A DNA stretch of 64,000 nt, from assembly GCA_051294375.1 (NCBI GenBank), contig CM119264.1:9174764-9238763 (forward strand), read 5' to 3'. This document shows, piece after piece, positions 10,830-22,989 of this stretch; within the stretch, counting starts at the first letter, position 1; each line of letters opens with the position of its first letter. The notes under the pieces are model-generated. The model did not search any database and was not told where the DNA came from. It saw only the letters and a list, made by a program, of their open reading frames with translations. Position numbers and translations under genes: made by a program. The DNA is from Paraspadella gotoi. Lineage: Eukaryota > Chaetognatha.

Positions 10830-12700
10830 TTCCAATCTTCCTCTTTCTTTTCATTTCTTTGCTGTTTTATTTGCTCTTTCTCTCCATCTCTTTTTCTCTT
10901 TCCTCAGTTTTTTCTCTCTTTCTCTCTTTCTCTCTCTCTCTCGTTTTCCTTCAAAACCTTTCTTCATTTGCCAAGCCGAACCTGCCTCGTTCCGTGCTCC
11001 TTTTTTTTTCTCTTTCTTCTCCTACTGCTGACTTTTTTTTTGGCGTTTATCTAATTTGCCTTCTTTTTAAAAAAATAAGTTTCACTCTCTCTCTACCTCT
11101 CTCTCGATTTCTTTTCCTCCTCATATTTTCTAATTTCGTAACACAGACTCGCTCCACACTGTTTTCTCTCTTCTCCCGAGTTTTTTCTCTCCCGTTTTCA
11201 CCTTCCACTTCGCGTCTCAGGCTTTTGTCTTCGCCGGAATATGCAAATTGTTTTTTTCAACTCTCTCGACGCTGATGGTTGCAGGGAATTCGAAGAGAGA
11301 AGATTTTTGCGGCGCAACTTTCATCCCCGCGAAGGTCAGCAGAGATCGGCAGAAAGATTTTAGTCCTCGCTAAAAATCTGGGACGCGTTTGATGTAGAGT
11401 ATACAATTATAGCAGGTGGCTACATTCTACACATGCGCTATGCCGTTACTACTTGATTAAAGTAATTAAAGGGTTTTGGAAGCGAGTCGTTTTACACAAA
11501 AAAATTGGATGATACGAATAAATTGAGTTTTTAAGAATCAAAATAGAAAATAAGCTGGAAGAAATACCCCAAAAAATATTATAAATAACAAAAAGTAAAA
11601 CTAATGAAAATTGAATAAAGATGAAGGACTAAAGCGGATCCTAACTTAGTCGCCGTCGTTGTTGTCCTAACCTCCTAATGAGGGGGTTTCCGTTTCAAAG
11701 TGGCTTTTTCAAGATCGACTTTTCCTTAATTTGAAGCGAAAGTTTAGGCGAAAAAGGAAATGGAATTCCAAAGAGTTTCCGTTCCTATTTAAATGCAACA
11801 ACGCATCTCTATAACGTTTTTTTTTCCTTTTAAATCTCTGCAAATATTATGTTCAATAAATCAGTTTTTTAGGAAAAAGATCTCATATGATTCAACTTAA
11901 ATTACAACTATTAAAGATTATTGAACTATTAATTTTTTTCAAACCTTTTACACTGAAGAATGAATAATGGATTAACCGACACTTTAAGCATAGTAGCATA
12001 CTAAAAATTCTCATGTATTATTTTACTTCAAAAAAGTTAAGGGTTATGGAAAAAAAGGTCACTGCTTCATTGAATTTGTAGATCTAGTTTTGTAAAATAG
12101 AAATAAGATTTAAAACGACGAAGTTTAACGACTTTGTCGTAAATGCAATTTCCAAAATGTCGATTATCTTTTGAAGCGAAAATTGATTTTGTTCTAATGT
12201 TCTAAAAAGTCGGTGATAAAAATATATTTGACTTTATTGTATTAAGAATTGTGTTTTTTTTTCTTTTTTTAATTTTTTTTCTATTTTCGTTTTCTACCAT
12301 TTTGTCTTGCATAAGACAGTGAATAAATGCAACTTTAAGCTCGTCAAAAACGACGAAAAATCCTTTCAGTTTAAAAGTGAAAGGAGGAGGATGGGAAAGA
12401 GTTCTGAGGAGAAGAAGATGAAAGAGGAGGACCGAGGGAGAGAGAGAAGCACGCGAGCTAGACATAGAGACGGAAGAAGAAGAGAAATCGAGAGAAGAAG
12501 AGAGTCATCGACCTGGAGATACTTTCTCAGCAAGAGACGACACACACTCGCGAGGATGAGGAATGAGCAAGACTTTACGAGAGCAGAGAAGAAAGAGAGA
12601 ATTGTATTGAATTGTATTAAGGAAACGGGCTTTGGGCTACAGTGTGCCCCTAAAAGCTACATCAATTTACAAAATGATATTTGTATGTTTAAAGTATTTA
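10830..12700. other. Pyrimidine-rich then AT-rich stretch
   Basis: About 10830-11220 is strongly CT-rich on the + strand. The rest is AT-rich. I see no supported gene; the 191-codon + frame at 12307-12882 runs into a GA repeat and is mostly Arg/Glu. Confidence 0.4.
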
Positions 12701-12708
12701 AAAATATA

Positions 12709-12715
<7 letters not shown>

Positions 12716-12768
<53 letters not shown>
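12716..12768 (+). repeat. (GA)n microsatellite
   Basis: An uninterrupted GA dinucleotide run of about 53 bp. Confidence 0.9.
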
Positions 12769-12771
<3 letters not shown>

Positions 12772-13774
12772 GAGTACGAGGAAACTGGTTGGCTGAGGAC
12801 TGAGGAGCCGTTTCAAGAGGAAGGGAAGACGAATGGTTGGAATATTGAAGAGAATCTGAAAAAAAAGAATAAAAGAGAATAAAGAGAAAAACAATAGAAT
12901 ATGAAATTTAAAAGAAAAATATTTTGTACTTGTTGAATGAGTTTGATTGTAACAAAACAAGGAAAGTATATTTATCAAACATGGTCGAATATTAAAGATG
13001 AAGAAAAACGGCATCAAAAGGGAAAAAAGAAACTGTTGCAAAAAGAAGAGAAATGTAAAATAAAAAAAGGATATGAAACTCTTGCGAAAACCAGGTTGAA
13101 AGGAAACGCATTTAATTTCACGATGGCAACGGTGATGAATGCATGCCAGTATCACCACAAACGTCAACAAGATCATAAATAAATGAAGTGAAAATTATCT
13201 TTAGTCACGGCGATAGACGTCACTCTATATCACTCTTTTCGATATTACGGTCCGTCTGTCCACCTGTCGAATCGTGGAAAGTAAAGTTAAAGTTAAACAA
13301 AGTAAAATAAAAAGGTAAAATTTGGTAGGGATAAATGTGCTATCGTCTCAATCACATGTTTTAGGATATCTAATAAGAGACCATTTGTAGGAAAAATAAA
13401 AAAGTGCAGCAGAAAGATAGGTTAAGACAAAATCGCGAACGATTTGGAAAAGATTGAAATATTGTTTCTCAAAATGAAAAAAAAGTAACGGTAATGGAAA
13501 AAGAGGTTCCGGATTTAGCTGGAGCCGTGACCTCGGTCGTTGTCTGTATCTTGTTTCACGAATCGTTCCCTTCACTCGTTCCCCTCAGCGATCGATACAG
13601 TTTTCTCGGCGGACACATCGATTCCGTTTTCCCTTTAGTCAGCAAACAATGAAAGCTGACGTCATAATGAATAATTACGCGTGCGAAAGCGAATGACACT
13701 TTTATCGATTGCCGATGGAAAGAGGAATAATCAAAAACAGAGACGGAGACAAAGAGGAGGGATGAGGTGGAGAG

Positions 13775-13778
<4 letters not shown>

Positions 13779-13826
<48 letters not shown>

Positions 13827-13831
13827 GAGAG

Positions 13832-13875
<44 letters not shown>
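13779..13875 (+). repeat. (GA)n microsatellite, interrupted
   Basis: Two GA runs are separated by a short GGAGAGGAGAGAAGAGG interruption. Confidence 0.9.
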
Positions 13876-13879
<4 letters not shown>

Positions 13880-13996
13880 CTTTATTCGAATGAGATTGCG
13901 ACTGTATTGAAAGTCCGCCCATTCGCCCAGCGCTCCGGGAGGGGAACCTGTTTTCTTTTGTGCTTCAGATAATAGGCGACAGAGAAAAAGGACGGA

Positions 13997-14179
13997 ATGG
14001 AGGGCGGGATCTCGGGAAATGGTGGAGCGGGGGCAGTAGGAGGTGGAGCGGGGGCAGTAGGAGGTGGAGCGGTGAAGGAGGATGTGGAGGAGTTTTGTGA
14101 GAGTTTGCAACTGACAACTCGGATAGAAGCTACTAAAATTAGAGTTGCGGGACCGAAAGGGAAGAGAAGCGAGCAATAA
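13997..14179 (+). CDS. Short hypothetical coding-like ORF with Gly-rich repeat
   Basis: An ATG-started frame of 60 codons sits in a locally GC-rich patch. Residues about 8-25 are a Gly/Ala repeat (GAGAVGG units) encoded by a 21-bp tandem repeat whose copies begin at 14021, 14042 and 14063. The C-terminal half is non-repetitive and protein-like, with an acidic segment then a basic end. A much longer minus-strand frame (13556-14248) also covers the site, but it owes its length to a CT repeat. I recognise no family, and it could be an exon or chance. Confidence 0.25.
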   Translation: MEGGISGNGGAGAVGGGAGAVGGGAVKEDVEEFCESLQLTTRIEATKIRVAGPKGKRSEQ

Positions 14180-14199
14180 AATGTGGATAAAAAGTGTGG

Positions 14200-15070
14200 G
14201 CCGCGGGGGTTGAATCGTGGCGTATTGAATTACTGGATGAATATTCAAGTGGAGAAAAAAATGGCAAATATAAGAAAAGTATAAATAAATAAAATATAGT
14301 ATAAACTCTATGTAATATTTTACAATTTACGATCTTAAAATATCTATACGAAGAACGAAAATATTTATCGTAATGGAACTGTATTAAAGATATTGAACCG
14401 ATAACAGATATTTAAAATAACGATTGAAAAAAGAAAAAAAAGGGAAAGATTCAAAGGAGCTGTTTTTAATCCTGAGAAAACCGTTTTCAAACTGGGAGTT
14501 GTTGTGATAAAAAAAGAAATGAAAAAAGAAAGAAAAAAAGAAAAAAGAGAGTAAAAAAAAGGAAAGAAAAAAAGTGAACAAAGGATAGACAAAGAATCGA
14601 AACTGAAAAGAAAGTGAGAAGTAAACGAAAATAGAAAAAACTTTTCGATTCTTAAGGAAAACTCAAGAATCAAAGCAAGTGCCTAATGCCTGCATCATTA
14701 CTACTAAAAAAGTTTCCTAAAATAGTTAAATTAAGAAAAATTACATATTAGTTGAGAAGAGAGAGGTGATATATATAAAAAGGAAAAAGAAAGAAAAAAA
14801 GTTTTTGGAAAAGAATAAAAGCGAAAAAAGTTGAAAATGGATGAATAGAAATAGAGGAGGAGATAAAAGTGGTTAAGACGAAGACGATGGAAAAGGAAAT
14901 TAAAAGAAAGAAAAGTTTAAGAAGAAAATGCGTATAAAACGAGAATTTTAATTAAGTCGAACGCAAAACAACAAGAAAATTTATTACGGTACTAGTGAAT
15001 GAAGATAGTTCTAAATGAGATGTGGAGGCAGAAGACGGGAATCGAATAGGGGAGCTGGGGAGATAAATTG
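14200..15070. other. Purine-rich AT stretch
   Basis: A and G dominate the + strand in imperfect AAAG/AAAAG runs. No gene is supported. Confidence 0.4.
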
Positions 15071-15075
15071 ACAAC

Positions 15076-15178
<103 letters not shown>

Positions 15179-15540
15179 CCGTTTCTCCGGTTCAGAATAT
15201 TATTCTCCATTGTAAACACCTTTTTTATCCGTTCTTTTTCTCACTTTTTGTTTACTTCCCTCCAACTTCCGTCTGGTTTCTTTACCCACATTTTCGTTGT
15301 CGTTGTCATAGCCGTTGTCGTTTTTGATTTTTCTTTTTTGACAAAAACATAAACTCAAAGTTTATAGTGTATCTTGTGTTTGTTAACACGGACAAATGTT
15401 TATTTTAAAAATTAATTCATACTTTGCTTCAAACTAAGTTTGCCATTCTCTTGTCTATTGTTTATTACTGAAGTCCATTTCCTCTTTCAATTCTATCCTA
15501 TTACGAAACTCCAGTAGACGTGCCAGTTATTTTCCCTTTT

Positions 15541-15970
15541 TCATTCGTCCTCTTTTTCGACTTGGTTGTCGTCGTCGTCGTCTTCATCGGCGTCCGCCTT
15601 ATCGTCTTCGTGCCCCTTTGGTCTCCCCGGGCCGAAAATAACCCTTGGCTTCTTCCGCGCCAGAGGAAGGGGACTTTTTGCATGCAGAGAAGCGCCCTCG
15701 TCATCGTCAGCTTCGTCGTTATCGTCGTCGTCGTCGTCGTCGTCGTCGTCCTCTCCCTTTATTTTTTTGTTAACCGGAAAAAGCAAGAGTTTTGTCTCTG
15801 GCGAAAAAAAAACTATGAAGGTGAAGCGGGACCCAGAAGTATCGTTCGTACGAACTCCGTTTTCGTCGTTTGTCGTTTTCGTCGTTGTTGTCGTCTTCGT
15901 TTTCGTCCTCCGATGGCGAAGCGATGAGGCGCCCTGCCGCCCCTGCCCAGACTGGCGGAAGTCCGGCCAT
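15541..15970 (-). CDS. Acidic low-complexity hypothetical ORF in two frames
   Basis: Two overlapping minus-strand frames (15970-15770 and 15786-15541) abut with matching character. The first carries a Ser/Asp/Glu/Asn segment and a basic KRRKRSS patch. The second carries a ten-aspartate run, a short basic motif GPGRPKG resembling an AT-hook, and a second acidic block. A single-base error near 15775-15790 would merge them into about 145 codons. The + strand also has two 135-codon open frames here because GTC/GAC triplets leave several frames stop-free, so strand and frame are not certain. I recognise no family. If real, the acidic/basic alternation would suit a nuclear protein, but that is inference. 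Confidence 0.3.
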
Positions 15971-15979
15971 TAATGACTG

Positions 15980-17050
15980 CTGAGCTCTTGAGTGGAATCG
16001 TCGTTACAGAATTTGGAGAAAAAAAAATGAGGAAAACCTATTTGATATTTCGTCCAATTGATTGTGATATTTGTCGCTCATTAATTTTATCATCATGTTT
16101 CTCATTCAAACTCGGTTATTTTCTTTCCGGTCATCTTCATAACCCAATTTTTTTATTGTCTTGGTCTTCATGTTCAACTTTGTCGTCGTCTTCGTTGTCG
16201 GAAATGGAACCGAATTCTTTGTCTTTCTGCTGAACGAAGTTTATCTTGTTTTCATGTTCATAAATTCTTTCTTTATCTATTTCATTCTTTTTCTTCCTTT
16301 TTTCCTTCGTATTACTTCTTTCTTTATAGACGTTTCGTGCAGGTAATCTTTCCTGAGCGCACAATAACAGTTTCCCGCCAATTTTTTTTTCCTTTTTGTC
16401 CTTTTCTCCTACTTTTATTGGGCGTGGTTCTTTTCTTTCTTCATGCCTAAATCTGCGCGGAATAACAAGACACGACGCCTTTATTAGAAAGTTTCGGGAT
16501 TTCTTGGCGCTTTAACAACCGACCAATATTTTTTTTTATCATAAACAATTTTTGTTATCTCAATGGGACCCCAAAATAAAATTTATCGACGTTTTCATTT
16601 TTTTATTTTTCTCTTATTATTCTTGCTCACCAAATTGATAAAAGTCGAATTCAATTACAACGACGACGACGACAACGACAACGACGACGATGGTGGCTTC
16701 TCTACGTATTAGTTTCGTTTATTTAATTTTTCCTTCCATTTTACATCTGTTTTTATCCTCAAAGCATTTCACCAGTAGTCTGAAGTAACTACATCATCTC
16801 TTCCTATTATCTTCCATATCCACAAAGTTTTTTCTCCGCTTCAGTAGCACTGAATCTCGCTGACCCTTGAATCGATTTTTCGTGATCGAACCTTGAACTC
16901 TCCGGAGGCGAAACTCCTCACTAATTTGTTATAAGAACATTTTGCTACCTTTTAAGCTTCAATCCACTTGATTCTCAACCTCGAAAGACTCACTTTTTTT
17001 TTGGCCTCGATGGAAAAAAAAAATTGGCGAACGGTCCGAGTTTCCACTCT
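15980..17050. other. AT-rich stretch with scattered GTC/GAC triplets
   Basis: Short (GAC)n patches occur near 16660-16692. No gene is supported. Confidence 0.35.
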
Positions 17051-17063
17051 CTTTAGAATTTGA

Positions 17064-17264
17064 TCGCTTCCGCGCCGAAAAGTCCAGCTGGATCGCGGTC
17101 GCGATGTTCCCAAAATTCACTTCGACCTAGATGACAGGTACGACGACGATGACGACAAGGATGATAATGCTGACGACCTCGCTCAATGGAGGATTTCTTA
17201 TTGCTTCCTATGCAAAAATAGCTTTAGATTCAATAATTTTAATTTAAAAAAAAAAACAAATTGA
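17064..17264 (+). CDS. Coding-like open segment, no start codon
   Basis: This stop-to-stop frame of 66 codons reads like protein: a charged start, an aspartate-rich centre, then a Trp/Cys-containing tail ending at TGA 17262-17264. An AG acceptor lies just upstream at 17055-17056, but an in-frame TGA follows it at once. An AG/GT pair at 17136-17139 (ACAG then GTACGA) could be a splice donor. It may be an exon whose boundaries I cannot fix, or part of the candidate gene that follows. Confidence 0.2.
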   Translation, partial: SLPRRKVQLDRGRDVPKIHFDLDDRYDDDDDKDDNADDLAQWRISYCFLCKNSFRFNNFNLKKKTN

Positions 17265-17492
17265 ATTTCAAATTTTTTGATCTTTACCTTTTCAAAGTTC
17301 GTTGACTTCTTTTTCGACTAATTTAAAGGGAAAAAAATATCAAATAAAAAACCTGATCTTCAAAGAGAGAAATAAAAGTAGAGGAAAAACCTGTAACCCG
17401 TTGTGCCTCCCATTGGATGGCATCATTTCCATCGATGCAAGTCTTCTTCTTTCGCCGTCAAAATTTTCTTCGCGCGTCGTTACTTGAAATTT

Positions 17493-17688
17493 ATGTCTTC
17501 GAAAAAAGATTTGCATCGGAACGGGAAGGACGGAAGCGGGCGGGCGAGCGGGCGGGCGAGCGGGCGGGCGAGGGAAGCCGGATGCTGGCGTTGGGGGGAG
17601 GTGGGTGAAGCCGGAGGAGTCGGCCGACTTGTGGGTGTGGGAAGGAGTTGGATGCGGTCGGCTGCAATGTCGGCGAGTGAAGGAGGAG
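17493..17688 (+). CDS. Candidate first coding exon (two-exon gene model)
   Basis: An ATG opens a frame beginning MSSKKDLHRNGKDG in the most GC-rich part of the neighbourhood. It runs through a Gly/Arg/Ala/Ser repeat encoded by a GCGGGCGGGCGA minisatellite (about 17536-17573) and a Gly/Trp-rich part. At 17689 the sequence GAG|GTGACG could serve as a splice donor, leaving phase 1. That phase matches the acceptor at 18637, giving a predicted protein of about 114 residues. If unspliced, the frame stops at 17700-17702. I recognise no family, and the model rests only on splice-phase agreement and composition. Confidence 0.28.
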
Positions 17689-18071
17689 GTGACGAGCGAT
17701 GAGGCATTGAAGCCGCTTGGGTCAGTTTTTATTTTTGTTTTATTTATTTTTTTAGTTTTATTTTTATTTTTTGGAAGCCCGAAGGGAGGGGTGAGGAGAG
17801 AGTAAGTAGAGAACATCGAAAGGAAAATAAAAGGGGTGGGGGAAATGGAGGTAAATAAAGTAGTGTATGAAATACTAATACTAATACTGAATACTAATAT
17901 ATGACATAAGGTAGTGTATGAAATACTACCGCTTTAATTGAAAAAAATTTAATATGAAAAAGTATTAACTACAAAATAAATCAAATAATAAAATAAATAC
18001 AAATATACGCCAAAGACTAATTGTTTAACATCCTGCGAATCTAATCTACAATTATTCTCATGTTGCTATTA

Positions 18072-18081
18072 NNNNNNNNNN
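18072..18081. other. 10-N assembly gap
   Basis: Ten Ns, probably an arbitrary-size scaffold join, inside the putative intron 17689-18637. Confidence 0.95.
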
Positions 18082-18637
18082 CCAGTCATTATGTTCCTCT
18101 CTTGGTTCCATTCATATTCTCCCCATTTCTCCTCCTGGCTTCTGGTTCGATACCATATTTTTTCTCGCGGGAATAATTTATATTTTTGCACCATTTTTTT
18201 TATTATTTTCGCATACTACTTTTACCATTCTTTAAGTTTTTTTTAAATATATAGTACTATGAGATCCACTAAGGAAATGTAATGTGGATTCTTTTTAATG
18301 TGGTGCAAGCATTGAAAACTTTCCGTCGCGTTAAAATGTAAAAAAAGAAAGAATATTCATGGATTTATGAAAAAACGTTTTAAAGCGGGAGAAAGTTCTT
18401 TTCTCTTCTCTTCTTTTAATTTTGAATAATGTTTTCTTATTAGACTTCGTGCGTAGGTCACCATAATCGAAATTAGCCTATGAATAGTCGCTTCTTCAGT
18501 TAATTAACATATGGTTAATTCTATTTAATTAAAAAAGGGCAACCTAAACTCGTTCGATTAAATCCCCTGACATCTTTTGTTCGAATTTTATATTTTCAAA
18601 TGTAATATTTTATTTTTTTTTATCTTTTTTTTTTCAG

Positions 18638-18786
18638 CACCAGATATATTGATTCGCGACACAAAAGTCGAAGCTCTGAATTTCCCGCGAAAAACGTCCA
18701 CTCGATTCTCTTCTGAGCCAAAACGAAAACAAGAAAAGAAAAACAAAAAAAAACGGGGCAATAAAAGCGACGTCGGCGAAAAATAA
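18638..18786 (+). CDS. Candidate terminal coding exon
   Basis: A strong polypyrimidine tract (T-rich from about 18608) ends in TTTTCAG at 18631-18637. The frame entering in phase 1 stays open for 49 codons to TAA at 18784-18786, through a mixed protein-like stretch (PDILIRDTKVEALNF) and then a Lys/Arg-rich tail. AATAAA, a canonical poly(A) signal, follows at 18790-18795. It is the best-looking terminal exon in the first 20 kb. The upstream partner is uncertain; 17493-17688 fits in phase. Confidence 0.35.
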
Positions 18787-18799
18787 ACGAATAAAACAA

Positions 18800-19570
18800 A
18801 TGGCGACGACGTTGAAATAGAACAGGAAAAAAAAAGCAAAGAGAAAAAAAAAAAACTATAGCAAAAAAAAAAAAAAATGTGATATTTACGAATTGAAAAA
18901 AAAACAACAAAAAACAAAAAAACAAAGAAATCCTTGAAAAACTCGAAGGCATAAAAGACAATTAAAAAGGCCTAAATACCTTGAAATTAAGCGGATAAAT
19001 TTTAAAAGGCCGAAATTATTTCAGACATATCAAACAATAAATGAAAAACCCGACAGTTCCGTCACAGAAACAACAACATTAACAAGAAAATTCTCGGAAA
19101 AAATAATCAACCGAGCTGCGAGCGTTCAAAAAAAAAAAAAAAAAAAAAAAAAATCAGCGCTGAGAAATTATCGAATTTTTTAAATGTTATGAATTCTTCT
19201 GATTTTGTTCTTCCCTTCTCGTTATCTGCGCCCGTTACGCTCCTAACGTCTTCTCTCTAAAAGGGCGGAATCACAAGAAAATTAGATTCTATATTTGGAG
19301 AAAGAGAGAGAGAGAGAGAGAGAGTTCTCAGTGGAGAAACGACTCTCTCGTTAGACGCCTCACCCACGTCGACTTACCTTCTTTTTCCTCCTCTGACTCC
19401 TCCGCCTTTACCTACTCGGTTCTCCTCATTATCGAAGTTCGAAACCACAAACCACAAACCACGTTTCACCACCATCATTAGCCCAACTTTCAAAAAAATT
19501 AAGAAAATTGAATTAGAATATAGGTTTTTTTTGTCATAAAAAAAAATAAAAAAAGGTGTTAATAGATTAA
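18800..19570. other. AT-rich stretch with poly(A) run
   Basis: A long A-run lies at about 19127-19153 and a short GA run near 19303-19325. I see no gene. Confidence 0.4.
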
Positions 19571-19575
19571 TTCGC

Positions 19576-19580
<5 letters not shown>

Positions 19581-19659
<79 letters not shown>
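19581..19659 (-). repeat. (CT)n microsatellite
   Basis: About 79 bp of uninterrupted CT. Confidence 0.9.
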
Positions 19660-19660
<1 letters not shown>

Positions 19661-19901
19661 TTTATCGGTATTAAATTATTCAACTACGACGAAAAAACGC
19701 GAAATTAAAAAGTAAAGCAAGCATTAAAAATTAAAGCAAGCATTACGTTGAAAACTCGATACCGAATGTTTTAATTCCCCAAAAATCTGATGTTTTCAAA
19801 GTAATTTTAATTCCTTTTCTAAGTACAATTTTTGTATGTTGTACCAAGAATGTTTTATATACTGTAACGGTGCCGCTGACGACGAAGACAGCGACGTCGC
19901 T

Positions 19902-20215
19902 ATGACAACCGTCGACGCGGAATCAAACGACGACGACGAAAAAAAATTTTCTTCCAAATTCAAAAGGAGAAAAAAGTGGAACCGGATGTTCGGCGGAGGA
20001 AATTAGACAATTCGATGAAATTACGGAAATGTTATTTCAGTTGGAATAATTGCAATGAGAGAGAAGGCGTGAAAAAAATTAGATTAGAGTTGTACGAAAA
20101 TATCGAATTACGAACAATTCCTCCAGATTTTAATAACTTTCGTAAAAATAATGGACATATAATAAAGAAAGTGATTCCACTGAAAAAAAGAAAAGAAATC
20201 GTTACTCTATATTGA
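19902..20215 (+). CDS. Two abutting coding-like frames, hypothetical
   Basis: The first frame (ATG 19902 to TAG 20004-20006, also open upstream to about 19840) has acidic then basic protein-like content: Asp/Glu-rich, then KFKRRKKWNR. The second overlaps it (19976-20215) one frame away, is not low-complexity, and ends at TGA. A single-base error near 19975-20000 would join them into one frame of about 110 codons. No family is recognised. Composition is better than chance for this AT-rich region, but there is no independent support. Confidence 0.22.
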
Positions 20216-20222
20216 TCTTAGA

Positions 20223-20346
<124 letters not shown>

Positions 20347-20755
20347 CTCCATCTGAGACTACGGAGGTCGAGCAAATCAACTCGAGAAACAACGAAACAT
20401 TCGATTTCGTCGTAGTTCTTTTCATCCTCCAACTTCTTCTGCTCCTCCGCCTCCCTTTCATCTTCTCAAACACCCTCTCATCGCCGACCCCCATCTCCTC
20501 AACCATCTCCATCTCGTTCTCCTTCTCTCCTCCCTCCTCTTCCATTCCCTCTCCTCATCGACCCCATCTCTTCAACCTCTTCGGATCTCGCTCTCTGAAA
20601 AATCGAACGCAATCAAGGGGGAAAATAACCGAGCGACAGAAAAGAAGGAAATAAGAAAAACAGAAGAAAGATAGAAAGAAAGAAAAAAAGAAAAGTAAAC
20701 GAGGCAAATAAAAGAGGAAAGAAAAAAAAAAGAAAAAGAAGGATCGAGACGGAGT

Positions 20756-20761
20756 CACGTG
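20756..20761. promoter_or_regulatory. CACGTG E-box upstream of candidate exon 1
   Basis: A perfect CACGTG lies 50 bp before the candidate start codon at 20811. This is a common binding site for bHLH factors, but six bases is a weak signal. I see no TATA box nearby, and the preceding 150 bp are purine-rich. Confidence 0.2.
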
Positions 20762-20810
20762 ACATTTCGCCTTCTCACTTCAAGTTTTCAAAATCGTGAC
20801 GAGGATTAAA

Positions 20811-20835
20811 ATGAGCGACACGGATCTACGCTGGG
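20811..20835 (+). CDS. Candidate exon 1 of a membrane-protein gene
   Basis: AAAATGAGCGACACGGATC gives a start codon in good context, followed by eight codons (MSDTDLRW) and one extra base before the donor GTGAGT at 20836. The leftover G plus the first two bases of exon 2 (30877) makes a valine codon, and the frame continues straight into a hydrophobic signal-peptide core. Agreement of start, donor and phase with an independent exon 10 kb away is the main support. The intron would be about 10 kb and hold most of an inverted duplication. The weak point is how short this exon is. Confidence 0.4.
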
Positions 20836-20931
20836 GTGAGTGCTGATTCCATCCTTCATTTTTCTTTCAAACATCATTCATTTGTATTATTTTTTAAATC
20901 CTGAATTAGTTTAAAAATACATATTTATTTT

Positions 20932-21046
<115 letters not shown>

Positions 21047-21149
21047 TTTTTTATTGAAAAAGCTGAACAGGGCTACGCGCCAGAAAAGTTATTTTTTTGT
21101 TGACTTATCTTGATGAGATGTTGTGAACTATTGTTATTATGAAATTGTT

Positions 21150-21430
21150 TAAACCAATATAAAAATTATCCATTCATTTAATAAATTATCTCGCCCCTGA
21201 CTTTTGACAGGCTTTGGTGGTTTAAGGCCTCCATCACTTTTACAAGATAATGACCTAGCAGGACCCTGCAAGCTTTCTATAAAGACTCACAGTCTCGTTT
21301 ATATTCTTCCAGAGTACCTGGCTTCTTTATCAATTAAGTCTTGTCACCATATTCAAGTAAATAGACAGTGTATTTTATTCTTCATGAAAACAGACAGAGA
21401 AAGTCGGTGTCAATTTTCGACAGAGTGAAT
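21150..21430 (+). repeat. Diverged dispersed repeat, copy 1 (inverted to 22990-23280)
   Basis: CAGGCTTTGGTGGTTTAAGG and the following GGACCCTGCAAGCTTTC recur as reverse complements around 23040-23200, with similar but mutated sequence extending on both sides. The copies differ by many substitutions, unlike the two giant palindromes. They probably represent two old insertions of one transposable family or a diverged inverted repeat. No coding content is seen. Confidence 0.6.
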
Positions 21431-21659
21431 TCATGCTAAAACTAACGGCTATATATACAGTTCAATCGGATCGAATGCACGGGAAAACTTCGCGGATGGA
21501 TTGAATGAGAGAGTTCCATTTAGCTTCCGGCGGATTTTTCTGGAGTCGTTGATCCGATTCCGATTTCACGTTCATGATTCCTCTGCTATGATATTGTTAT
21601 ATGTTATATGATATTGTTATATGTTACTAGGGACAGAGAGAGAAGTTAATGTTTTCAGT

Positions 21660-22210
21660 TGGTGAAAACTTTTGTCTTCTTGTAATAAAAAAAGGGAGTA
21701 GGAATGAAAAAAAAAGGGTAGGAAAAAGTTGGAATGTTTGCGTAGAATTTATAGGATATTTAAAGTATCAATGTCGGATATTATGATCAAAGTAAAGGTT
21801 TGAACTTTGAACACTGAAAAAAAGGTGTCGCGTGGAAAATGAGAAAAAAAAATATGATAATTAGAAAAAGTGAGAAAAGGAAAGAGGGAAAAAAAAATTA
21901 CGATAATCACGAAAAAAACAGATGATTGGGTGCAAAGTCATCGACCTCAAGGAGCTGAAAAAAAATCGTGATCGAAAATAAAACGAATAAATAACTTCAA
22001 AAATATGAAAAAGGAGAGAGAGAAAAAAAAGAGAGAAACAGAAGCGGAAAAAAAAGGAGAGGGGAAGAAAAAAATAAAAAAGGAAGAAAAAAAGGAAGAA
22101 AAAAATGAAAGGGGAAGAAAAAAATGAATACGGAAGGGAAAAAAATGAAAAAGGAAGAAAAAAAAAGGAAGAAAAAAAAGGAAGAAAAAAAAAGGAAAGG
22201 CCGCGATTCG
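21660..22210 (+). repeat. Purine-rich imperfect AAAG/GGAAG repeats
   Basis: Runs of GGAAGAAAAAA-type units dominate 22010-22200. The minus-strand open frame (21861-22223) is Phe/Ser-only and is an artefact of these repeats. Confidence 0.6.
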
Positions 22211-22544
22211 ATTTACGCATCATTTAATCCTCGGTTGCGACGCTAAACGGAATCTACGTCGTCCGGGTCGTCGTTATATGTTGAACATGTAAAACAACGT
22301 GGACGACTTGTTTTTTGTTGTTGTCAATTTCGTTATGTTTTAATATTAAAGCCAAACGAGCAGATGTGGTCTGGTTGAAGCTTTGTGAGGGCTTTACTTT
22401 CCATTTTGTGAGATCTGTCTCTGACAATTCCCACTATCGAGGAAACCGGTTAAAAGAAAGGAAAAGTTAAGAAAAAAAATATTAACAATTAATTCAAATT
22501 TCAAACATCGATCGTGGAAAAGAAAAAAACTTTCCAAATAAGAA

Positions 22545-22546
<2 letters not shown>

Positions 22547-22593
<47 letters not shown>
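22547..22593 (+). repeat. (GA)n microsatellite
   Basis: About 47 bp of GA. Confidence 0.85.
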
Positions 22594-22596
<3 letters not shown>

Positions 22597-22989
22597 CGAA
22601 TCTTTTGCTGAGGAGGCAAAAGAAATGAATTATGTATTTTATAAAAGAAACCATTTTTGAATACAAATATGGTAAGGTCCATCGACACTCCCTTTCCTTT
22701 AGTTTTTAAAATCAATATTTTATTTACGAAAAAAAACACTGTTTTTAAGATTAAGAGGCTTTGAACCTTTGAAGCATTAATATATATGGAAACGCAACCC
22801 AGATGAATCAGGTTGCCTGATTAATGTTTTATTCGTTTCCCAATTTTTAAAGGTAATCTACTTTTTATAACACGAAATACTAATTTTTTTATCTCTGATA
22901 ATTTTTGAACCGTTTTTCCGGAAAGCTTTTACAATTTTTTGACCAAAAGCTTTTCTAATCTTTGCTAATTCGGAGTACAATATAGTATT

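Noticed and set aside
9177-11275. Long frames spanning N gaps
   Set aside because: Their length comes from translating Ns as unknown residues; the visible parts are Ser-Leu or Arg-Glu repeats.
13556-14248. 230-codon minus-strand frame
   Set aside because: About a third is Ser-Leu from a CT repeat and the rest has no consistent protein character; the + strand 60-codon frame is a better candidate.
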